Source of the DNA: JAFCUW01 sp049897565
GTDB lineage: Bacteria > Pseudomonadota > Gammaproteobacteria > Burkholderiales > Burkholderiaceae_D
Length of the DNA: 64,000 nucleotides
Direction of reading: 5' to 3'
NCBI RefSeq assembly: GCF_049897565.1
Contig: NZ_JAFCWM010000005.1
Coordinates: forward strand, 62,001 to 126,000
The translations under genes were made by a program, and so were the position numbers. This document shows positions 1 to 7,746 of this stretch, in pieces. Below the pieces are notes generated by a model, which did not search any database, was not told where the DNA came from, and saw only the letters and a list, made by a program, of their open reading frames with translations. Position 1 is the stretch's first letter; each line of letters begins with the position of its first letter.

Positions 1-350
1 TCGGCCTTCCCGGCCCAGCCCCCGACTACTACGACCTCTGCTGACTTCTCGTTCCGGCTTCCACCGTCGCCCTTTCAGGCACAAGACGAGATCTCCCCAG
101 GTAAGAACGCAATCCTTCCCTGCACAACCGCCGGATTTACGCCGCCTGATCCTTTGACCACAAGAGCTTTGCGGTTTCTTGCCCGCTCGCCCTGATCGGC
201 ACCGCCTTCTATCCGGCTCTTGTCCATCGGCTTGCAGTTTCGATCCACGCTTCCTCCCCACGGTCGCCCTTCCGCAGTTGCGCTTCACTTCGTTCGCTGT
301 GGTCAGCTCACGGCGGGACTTGCACCCACAAGATTGTGCCCATGCTGGGC
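1..350. other. Non-coding left edge, possible mobile-element-derived repeat
   Basis: No convincing gene lies here; the two short overlapping frames are proline- and arginine-rich and have no recognisable domain. The stretch ends in a small imperfect palindrome around TGTGCCCATGCTGGGCGCAC (about 336-355). The style of the sequence resembles non-coding tails that I remember recurring behind mobile elements in proteobacteria, but I cannot name the element. This is inference from memory only. Confidence 0.3.
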
Positions 351-354
351 GCAC

Positions 355-392
355 AAGAAAAAGCCCCGACACTTGCGTGACGGGGCTTTCTG
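355..392 (-). terminator. Rho-independent terminator of the TonB receptor gene
   Basis: An 8-bp perfect stem (361-368 with 381-388) encloses a 12-nt loop. Read leftward, the stem is followed by a T-rich run (the plus strand shows AGAAAAA at 356-362). It sits about 20 nt beyond the stop codon of the leftward TonB-dependent receptor gene. Three Ts follow on the plus strand as well, so weak bidirectional function is possible. Confidence 0.85.
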
Positions 393-412
393 GCAACTTG
401 TGTTGCTGACGC

Positions 413-3142
413 TTAGAACTTGTAGTTGGCGCCAACCAGGACCGTGCGACCGTACTTCTGATACTCGAGTTGCTTGCGGCGGTCGCCGTTGTAGGTCTCG
501 TAAGCCGAGTTGGTCAAGTTGTTGACCTGGGCGAGCAGGCCGACGCCCTTCAGCGGACCACCCTGGAACGTGTAGCCGATCTGGAAGTCGACGACGTTTT
601 CGCCAACGACGTAACGCAGGCTGCGCTCGCCGGCAAAGTTGCCGATTTCACCAACGAAGTCGGAACGCTTGCGCTGGCTGATGCGCGTCTCGAAACCGGC
701 CTTTTCGTAGTACAAGGTCAAGTTGCTGATGTTCTTCGACAGGCCCGGCAGCGGTATCTTGCTGCCGATGCTGCCGCTCGGGTCTTCGATCGTGATCGAG
801 CTGTCGCTATGGGTATAGCTGGCCTGCACGCCGAAACCGTCCAGCACCGGCGTGACCAGGTTCAGTGGCAGCGAACCGGACAGCTCGATACCTTTCAAGG
901 TGCCGCCCTGGCCGTTGTAAGGCGCCGAGTAGTTGCCGATCTGCGTCTTGGCGATGGTGCCAGGAGTGAACTTCGAGAAGTCGTAGTCCTTCGTCTGGGT
1001 ATAGATGTAGCTGACCAGCTTCTTGTGGAAAGCGGCAACTGCAACGTACGCCTTGGTGCCGAAATACTTTTCGTACGAAATATCGAAGGCATTAGCGCGC
1101 CAAGGGTCGAGCTGGGCGTTGCCGCCGCTGCCACCCGGTTTGAAGTCGACGTTGCTGACGCCAAAGTCGAGCGCCGAGCGCAGCTGGTCGACGCGGGCGC
1201 GGGCGATCTGCCGTGCAGCAGCCAGGCGCACCGTCTGGCCGCCATCGAAGCCGAACACCAGGTTGGCGCTTGGCAGCACGTCGGTGTAGCTCTTGCCGTC
1301 ATGCACCGGCTTGACTTGCTTGCCGACAGCGGCGGTGCCGTCCCAGTAGTTCGCGTCCGACGACTGCTCGGTACGCTGCATCTGCACGCCGAAGTTGCCG
1401 CGCAAGGTCACCGCACCGAATTCGCTGTCGATGTTGGCCTTGGCGTAGGCGGTGGTGATCTTCTCGTTGACGTCCCAGCCTTTGGCGATCAGGTAGTCCT
1501 TGGTGTCCGTCGGCGCGAAAATCATGTACTTCGCGACGACGCCAGGGACGTTCCACGAAGGAATCATGCCGGTGCCGGAGAAGCCGAGGTTGACCGGAGC
1601 GTACTGCAGGTCGCTCGAAATCGTCGACGGCGCGCCCTTCAGGTCGATGTTGCCTTCCGGCTGGCGCTTCATCTTGCTGCGGTCGGCGTAGCTGACGCCC
1701 ACGTCCACGCTCGACAGGAATCCGTCGAGCGGGAAGTTGGCGGCGAACTTCACGCTCGTGAGTTCGTCTTCGACGAGCGGCGTCTTGCCGTAGCCGGAGC
1801 CGTAAATGGTGTTGCGCACGAACAGCGTCGACGGCTTGCTGTAGTCGCGGCCCGGCGCAATGATCGGGAAGCCGCCGGCGCCAAGGCGCAGCGTGACCGA
1901 ATCGAGGAACGGGGTGCCCGAGAGCGTGCTGATCTGAGTGTTGTTTTCCAGGCTCAGCTCGTCACGCTTGGCGGTCGAGTAGCTGACGTCGGCAAGCACG
2001 GTGATGTCGTTGAGCTTGAACGTATTGGCCCAGCCGGCCGCGCGGATGTCGTCCTTGCGGTTGCTATACATGCCGCGCACCAGCGGATAGACGTTGTTGG
2101 CCACGCCGCCGGTCAGCACGCCGCCCTGGGTCGTAGCCGGGTTGTACAACAGGCCTGGCGTGAAGCCGCCGTTGTAGTCGCCGAGATTGATTTCCAGCTG
2201 GTTGGCGGTTTCTTCGCGCTTGGCAGTCGAGCCGTACAGGTCGAGCACGCTGTTCCATGCCTTCGACGGACGGTATTGCAGCACAGCCATCAGGCCGTCG
2301 CGTTCGTTGCGGCCGCTGCGCGCGACCGATTTGATGCCGTCGGTGAGCGAGGTGCCCGCTGGCACGCCTGGGCGGCCGTCGGTTTTCCATGGCTCATACA
2401 GGCCGGTTTCGTTGTCGAGCACCGGCGAATCGAGATGGGCAAAACCAATCGCCACGCCGATGGTGCGGTCGGCAAACTGGTCGATGTAGCTGATGCTGAA
2501 GCGGTTGCCGGTCGCTTTCGCGTTCGAGATGCTGCCCAGCGAATTGCGCTCGGCCCGTGCATTCATCGCGACGGTGCGCTTGCCGAACGCCAGCGGACGC
2601 ACGGTCTGCATGTCGATCGTGCCGGACAGGCCCTGGCCGACGAGCGCCGCATCCGGCGTCTTGTAGATGGTCACGCCGCTGAGCAGCTCGGACGGGTACT
2701 GGTCGAATTCGACGCTGCGGTTGTCGCCGGTGCTGACCTGCTCGCGCCCGTTCAGCAGCGTGGTGGAGAAATCCGGGGACAAGCCACGCACGCTGATGAC
2801 CTGGGCGCGGCCGCCCACGCGTTGCGCGGCCAGGCCTGGCAGGCGCGAGATCGATTCGGCGATGCTGGCGTCGGGCAGCTTGCCGATGTCTTCCGCCGAA
2901 ATCGCTTCGACGATGGAGCTGGAGTCTTTTTTGACCGAGATGGCGTCTTCGATGCCGCGGCGGATACCCGACACGGTCACGCTGGCGATCGGTGCGTCGG
3001 CGGCATTGGTGGCCGTCGACGTTTGCGCGTTGACCTGGCCGGACATGGCCGAGATCAGCACGGCACAGCCGGCGGCGACAGGGCTCAGCTGGAAGAACAG
3101 GCCGGCCCGGGTGCCCGCAGGCTTGTTTGCGAAAATTTTCAT
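413..3142 (-). CDS. TonB-dependent receptor, probably for maltodextrins
   Basis: Outer-membrane beta-barrel transporter of about 909 residues that would import a ligand with TonB/ExbBD energy. The N-terminus has a signal peptide, followed by the segment VTVSGIRRG that could act as a TonB box and a typical plug domain (IGKLPDASIAE, then an RVGGRAQVISVRGL-type motif). The C-terminus ends in aromatic residues (GANYKF), as barrel proteins do. I chose ATG at 3142 because AGGGGA lies 5-6 nt upstream; an in-frame ATG at 3160 has a poorer site. It is divergent from the alpha-glucan hydrolase genes, which suggests starch or maltodextrin oligosaccharides as substrate. The receptor class is certain; the substrate is inferred from context. 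Confidence 0.92.
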   Translation of the reverse strand: MKIFANKPAGTRAGLFFQLSPVAAGCAVLISAMSGQVNAQTSTATNAADAPIASVTVSGIRRGIEDAISVKKDSSSIVEAISAEDIGKLPDASIAESISRLPGLAAQRVGGRAQVISVRGLSPDFSTTLLNGREQVSTGDNRSVEFDQYPSELLSGVTIYKTPDAALVGQGLSGTIDMQTVRPLAFGKRTVAMNARAERNSLGSISNAKATGNRFSISYIDQFADRTIGVAIGFAHLDSPVLDNETGLYEPWKTDGRPGVPAGTSLTDGIKSVARSGRNERDGLMAVLQYRPSKAWNSVLDLYGSTAKREETANQLEINLGDYNGGFTPGLLYNPATTQGGVLTGGVANNVYPLVRGMYSNRKDDIRAAGWANTFKLNDITVLADVSYSTAKRDELSLENNTQISTLSGTPFLDSVTLRLGAGGFPIIAPGRDYSKPSTLFVRNTIYGSGYGKTPLVEDELTSVKFAANFPLDGFLSSVDVGVSYADRSKMKRQPEGNIDLKGAPSTISSDLQYAPVNLGFSGTGMIPSWNVPGVVAKYMIFAPTDTKDYLIAKGWDVNEKITTAYAKANIDSEFGAVTLRGNFGVQMQRTEQSSDANYWDGTAAVGKQVKPVHDGKSYTDVLPSANLVFGFDGGQTVRLAAARQIARARVDQLRSALDFGVSNVDFKPGGSGGNAQLDPWRANAFDISYEKYFGTKAYVAVAAFHKKLVSYIYTQTKDYDFSKFTPGTIAKTQIGNYSAPYNGQGGTLKGIELSGSLPLNLVTPVLDGFGVQASYTHSDSSITIEDPSGSIGSKIPLPGLSKNISNLTLYYEKAGFETRISQRKRSDFVGEIGNFAGERSLRYVVGENVVDFQIGYTFQGGPLKGVGLLAQVNNLTNSAYETYNGDRRKQLEYQKYGRTVLVGANYKF

Positions 3143-3606
3143 TTGTCCCCTCAATTTCATTTAGAACTACGTATTTCCCGCAACTACAGCCGAAATGCCT
3201 ACAACACGGGAGCCGGAACCGAGCGTTCTGAGACGCTCTGTTGAAGATTCTGTACTAAAACTAGATTCACTGTCAACGTGAGTTCAACTCGACTACATCC
3301 GCGTGATGTTTTTTGCCTACTTATACAGGAGAGAGGGTTTTTTACGTTGTATTTATGCTACAACAAGTATGCATGGCTGGTGTAGTTGCACTACATTTCG
3401 CCAGATTTTCCCAATCACACCGCCTGGGTTGGCAATTGGGCTTGTACTAAAACTAGCGATCAACGCATCAGCGATGATTGATGGGGATGGTTTTCCATAG
3501 TATTCTTTTGCTCAAGAATACGTAGCAGCCGACCAGGATTCGCATAACGGCTTCACGTCGTCGATGTAGCTTAACTACTGATTTCATCTAAAAATATGGG
3601 GACCGC
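3143..3606. promoter_or_regulatory. Divergent regulatory region of the starch locus
   Basis: About 460 bp of comparatively AT-rich DNA between the leftward receptor gene and the rightward hydrolase operon, with no gene. It contains a perfect 6+3+6 palindrome (TGTAGTTGCACTACA, 3381-3395), a related imperfect one (3565-3579), a 14-bp direct repeat TGTACTAAAACTAG (3251-3264 and 3443-3456), and a perfect 8-bp-arm inverted repeat (3500-3507 with 3514-3521). These are seen directly. That they are operators for a sugar-responsive regulator is inference, and no regulator gene is adjacent. Confidence 0.6.
3381..3395. promoter_or_regulatory. Candidate operator palindrome
   Basis: TGTAGT and ACTACA form perfect 6-bp arms around a 3-bp centre. 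It lies roughly midway between the divergent start codons of the receptor gene and the amylase operon. A looser relative (GTAG, then CTTAA, then CTAC) lies at 3566-3578, about 30 nt before the amylase start. The cognate regulator is unknown. Confidence 0.35.
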
Positions 3607-5459
3607 ATGACCCGACCACCTGGCGGTTGCCTGATCGCTTGCATCGCCCTCGCCGGCATACTGATGGCGCCGGCCGCGGCCGCATCGCCGCCAACGCGCA
3701 TCGCGCATCTGGAGCCGCCGTTCTGGTGGGCCGGCATGCAGCACAAATCGCTGCAGCTGATGGTCCATGGCGCCGGCATCGCCGACCTGGCGCCGGCGCT
3801 CGACTATCCCGGCGTGCGCATCGCCGGCGTCAAGCGGGTCGCGAACCGCAATTACCTGTTCTGGCCCTGGCCGACAAGGTGGCGCCAGGCGCCTTCGACC
3901 TGGTGTTCGGTAGCGGCGCCGGCGCCATCAAGTACCGCTACCAGCTGCTGGCGCGCGAGCCAGGTTCGGCGCAGCGCGCCGGTTTCAATACCAGCGACGC
4001 CATCTACCAGGTCATGCCGGACCGTTTTGCCAACGGCACGCCGGCCAACGACAGCGTGCCGGCGCTGCTTGAGAAAGCCGACCGCAAGCCGGGCGGCGGC
4101 CGCCACGGCGGCGACATCCAGGGCATCATCGACCACCTCGACTACATCGCGGCGATGGGCTTCACCCAGCTGTGGCCAACGCCGCTGGTCGAAAACGACA
4201 TGCCCGACCATTCGTATCACGGCTACGCGGCGACCGACCACTACAAGATCGATGCGCGCTACGGCAGCAACGGCGATTTCCGCCGCCTGTCGGACGAGGC
4301 ACGCCGGAAAGGCATCGGCATCATCCAGGACGTGGTTCTGTCGCACATCGGGCTCGGACACTGGTGGATGAAGGACATGCCGACGCCCGACTGGACCAAC
4401 CATGGCGGCAAATTTGCGCCGACGGCGCACCACCGCGTGTCGGTGCAGGACCAGTACGGATCGCAGGCCGACCGGCAGAACTTCACCACCGGATGGTTCG
4501 GCCCGCACATGCCGGACATGAACCAGACCAACCCACTGGTGGCGACTTACCTCATACAGAACAATATCTGGTGGATCGAGTACGCCAGCCTTTCGGGGCT
4601 GCGCATCGATACCTACGGCTATTCGGACGGCGCCTTCCTCACCGAATACACGCGCCGCATCATGGCCGAATATCCGAACCTGAACCTGGTGGGCGAAGAG
4701 TGGCACAAGTCGCCGGCGGTGGTGTCGCACTGGCAGCGCGGCAAAGTCAACGCCAACGGCTATACCAGTTCGCTGCCAAGCCTGATGGACTTCCCGATGA
4801 TGTACGCGATGCGCACCGCGCTGACCGACCAGGAAGCCGGCTTTAACGAAGCATACGAAACGCTGTCGCTCGACTACCTGTATCCCGATCCATCGCGGCT
4901 GGTCCTCTTCGAAGGCAACCACGACGTCGCGCGCCTGTTCAGCGCAGTGGGCGAAGACGTCGACCTGTACAAGATGGCGCTGGTGTTCACGATGACGATG
5001 CCGCGCATCCCGCAGTTCTATTACGGCACCGAGATCCTGATGACCAGCACCGCCAAGGGCCGCGACGACGCCAGCTACCGGCGCGATTTTCCCGGCGGCT
5101 GGGCCGGCGACAAGGTCAGCGCCTTCAGCGGCGCCGGCCTGACGAGCAGGCAGCAGGAGGCCCAGGCCTTCGTCAAGAAGCTGGTCAACTGGCGCAAGAC
5201 CAGCGCCGTCATCCATCATGGAAAGACGATGCAGTTCGGCCCCGAAAACGACACATGGGTCTATTTCCGCTACGCCGGCGACAAGCGAGTCATGGTCGCG
5301 TTCAACAAGAACGCCAAGACGGTCAGCCTGCCCACCGCACGCTTCCAGGAGATGCTGAAAGGCGCGCACGGCGGCGTCGATGCGCTGACCGGCAGGACGG
5401 TCGACCTGAAGGACGCGCTGGCGCTGCCGGCGCGCTCGGTCGTCATCGTGGAGATCTGA
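3607..5459 (+). pseudogene. GH13 alpha-amylase family enzyme (neopullulanase/cyclomaltodextrinase type), frame-shifted
   Basis: Secreted or periplasmic alpha-glucan hydrolase. The first 85 codons (signal peptide, then an N-terminal beta-sandwich ending ...RNYLF) are in one frame, and the remainder is in a second frame beginning at 3861. Restoring one C in TTCTGG (giving TTCCTGG) yields a continuous protein of about 617 residues, normal for SusA-like enzymes. All GH13 catalytic regions are present in the second part: GLRIDTYGYSD with nucleophile Asp about 335, GEEWH with acid Glu about 364, and NHD with Asp about 440. The stop is one base before the next gene, so it heads the operon. Because the family regions are perfectly kept, I suspect a homopolymer sequencing error, but a genuine mutation cannot be excluded. 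Confidence 0.85.
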
Positions 5460-5460
5460 C

Positions 5461-7746
5461 ATGCGGCGAACGATGATGGCGCTGGCCGCCGCACTGGCGA
5501 TGCCGCTGGCGGCGGCCGGTGCGGTGCCAGGCGTGGACGCCTATTTCGACGCCATGGCAATCACGGTGGCGCCGGGACAGCAAGCGCAATTTGTCAGCGG
5601 CGACAACCTCGCCGGCTACTTCGCCGGCCGGACGCAAAGTCACGGCAAGGGCGAAGGCTATGTGACGCGTGAAGGTACGCTGTTCCTCGACTACGCAAGC
5701 CTGGTCGATGGCGCCGTCAACGACCGCGCCCACTCGGCCGAGCAGGTGCTGCCTTATGGGCACCGGGTGCGCTATCCAAACGGCGCGGTCGAGGAGATGG
5801 CGCTGCTGTCGAAGCAGCGCGCGCTGGCCATGTCGGTCGCCAGCCCGCGCGCGGCGATACTGGCGATCGCCCCGCTGCTCAAGGAGACGCGCAGCGTGCG
5901 CCAGGAAGGCGACGTCGTCATCGTCGAAGGCGCCAGCCAGTTTGCCGCGTTCGCCGCCGACCAGCCCATCGTGCTTGACCAGGCGCTGACGCTGCGAACC
6001 GTGCATCCCGCCACATCGCTGACGGTGGTCGCCGCATTCGGCGCCAGTGCCGCGGGAGCAGCGCAGCGGGCCCGCCAACTGGCCGCCGCCGATCCGATCG
6101 GCGCCGAGAAAATAGCCCGCCACGCCGCGCTCACCCGCAGCTACCTGGCGACCAGCGACGCCGAGTACAACAAGGCGCTGAACTGGGCCAAGGCGTCGGC
6201 CGGCATGTTCGTGGTCGAGGAATTCGGCACCGGCATCTGGGCCGGCCTGCCGTGGTTTCGCGACAACTGGGGCCGCGACACGTTTATCGCGCTGCCCGGC
6301 ACCCTGCTCGTCTCCGGCCAGTTCGAGCAGGCCAAAGCGGTGCTGTCGAACTTTGCCCGCTACCAGAACCTCGATGCGCGCGACAAGGAATACGGCCGCA
6401 TCCCGAACCGCGTGTCGGCTACCGAGAAGACCATCTACAACACCGTCGACGGCACGCCGTGGATGCTGCGCGAGGCGCTCGAGTACATCCGCTATACCGG
6501 CGACAGGGAGTTCGCCGCCCAGATGTACAAGCTGGCCCTGCCCTACTTCGAAGGCGCCATCGCCAACTACACCGACCGCCAGGGCCTGCTGTCGCACGAC
6601 AGCGCCGATACCTGGATGGATGCGCGGATCGACAACAAACAGCCGTGGTCCGCGCGCGGCCCTCGCGCGGTCGAAATCCAGGCGCTCTGGTACACCGCGC
6701 TGCAAACCGGCGCGTATCTCGCGCGGCAAGCTGGCGACGAGGCGAAAGCGCGCGAATGGAGCGCACTGGCGGCAAAGGCGCAGCGCAGCTTCCTGTCGAC
6801 GTTCTGGGATGGCGCCGTCATGGCCGACCGCCTGCGCGAAGATGGCAGCCGCGACATCCGCGTGCGCCCGAACCAGCTGATGCTGGTGTCGATCCCGTTC
6901 GACGACTTCGTGCCGCCGGCGGTGCAGGCACGGGTCACGCGCAACGCGGTGTCGCAGCTGCTCTACCCTTACGGCATCGCATCGCTGAGCCAGGACGACC
7001 GCTATTTCCACCCGCGCCACGAGAATCCGGACTTCCACCACAAGGACGCCGCCTACCACCAGGGCACGATCTGGGGCTGGAACGCCGGGTTCACGGTCAC
7101 CGCGTTGTCCAGGTTTGGCTATCAGCACCTGGCGTGGCCGCTGACGCAAAACCTCGGGCGCCAGATCCTCGGCCTCGGCACGCTCGGCACGATGAGCGAG
7201 CTGCTCGACGCGCTGCCAGGCGCAGCCGGCAAACCGACACCATCGGGCACCTGGGCGCAATCGTGGAGCGTGGCTGAATATGCGCGCAACGGCTACCAGG
7301 ACTATGTCGGCTTCAAGCCGGACCTGCTGGCCAATACGCTGGCGTTCACGCCGGCCATTCCCGCCGCGTGGACATCGTTTTACGCCGTGCTGCCCTTTGG
7401 CCGCGGCGAATCTGTGCAGGTCGACTACACGCCGGGACGCTGGGTTTTCCGCCTCGACGGCGCAGCGGCGAGGAAGTTGCGTTTCAACTTCCTCAATCGC
7501 GACAAGAGCCGCTTGCAAGTGAGCTTCACGCTCGCTGCGGGCCTGAAGGCCACGTTGCTGGTCGGCGCGCGCGGGGCGAGCCTGAATGGCCGCGCGCTGG
7601 CGGTGCGCCCGGTGCAGGCTTCGTACGCAGGCGTCATTGGCAAGCTTGGATTTCGCCAGCCGGCCCGATACGATCCCGCCCGCTTCCCCATGCTGAAGTC
7701 GAAGGACGTCCTGAAAGGGATCGTCGAGCGGGGTGAGTACCGATGA
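5461..7746 (+). CDS. Glycogen-debranching-type amylo-alpha-1,6-glucosidase, exported
   Basis: Protein of 761 residues with an N-terminal signal peptide (hydrophobic run, then AAAGAVPG). The first 220 or so residues form a beta-rich N-terminal domain. Residues about 240-650 match the (alpha/alpha)6-barrel of the glycogen debranching C-terminal family (GDE_C, GH133 type), with the motif GLPWFRDNWGRDT near residue 260 and SADTWMD near residue 385. It would cleave alpha-1,6 branches of glycogen, starch or pullulan-derived oligosaccharides. It starts one base after the amylase stop and overlaps the next gene by 4 nt (ATGA), so it is translationally coupled. Family assignment is strong; exact specificity is not shown. 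Confidence 0.85.
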   Translation: MRRTMMALAAALAMPLAAAGAVPGVDAYFDAMAITVAPGQQAQFVSGDNLAGYFAGRTQSHGKGEGYVTREGTLFLDYASLVDGAVNDRAHSAEQVLPYGHRVRYPNGAVEEMALLSKQRALAMSVASPRAAILAIAPLLKETRSVRQEGDVVIVEGASQFAAFAADQPIVLDQALTLRTVHPATSLTVVAAFGASAAGAAQRARQLAAADPIGAEKIARHAALTRSYLATSDAEYNKALNWAKASAGMFVVEEFGTGIWAGLPWFRDNWGRDTFIALPGTLLVSGQFEQAKAVLSNFARYQNLDARDKEYGRIPNRVSATEKTIYNTVDGTPWMLREALEYIRYTGDREFAAQMYKLALPYFEGAIANYTDRQGLLSHDSADTWMDARIDNKQPWSARGPRAVEIQALWYTALQTGAYLARQAGDEAKAREWSALAAKAQRSFLSTFWDGAVMADRLREDGSRDIRVRPNQLMLVSIPFDDFVPPAVQARVTRNAVSQLLYPYGIASLSQDDRYFHPRHENPDFHHKDAAYHQGTIWGWNAGFTVTALSRFGYQHLAWPLTQNLGRQILGLGTLGTMSELLDALPGAAGKPTPSGTWAQSWSVAEYARNGYQDYVGFKPDLLANTLAFTPAIPAAWTSFYAVLPFGRGESVQVDYTPGRWVFRLDGAAARKLRFNFLNRDKSRLQVSFTLAAGLKATLLVGARGASLNGRALAVRPVQASYAGVIGKLGFRQPARYDPARFPMLKSKDVLKGIVERGEYR

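Noticed and set aside
470..3244. 924-codon rightward frame opposite the TonB receptor
   Set aside because: Arg/Val/Asp/Ala-rich composition with no domain; the opposite strand encodes a full receptor with plug and barrel motifs. It is a high-GC shadow.
3855..3870. Programmed -1 frameshift in the amylase gene
   Set aside because: No X-XXY-YYZ slippery heptamer or clear downstream structure at the switch point, and family members are not known to use recoding. A one-base loss is simpler.
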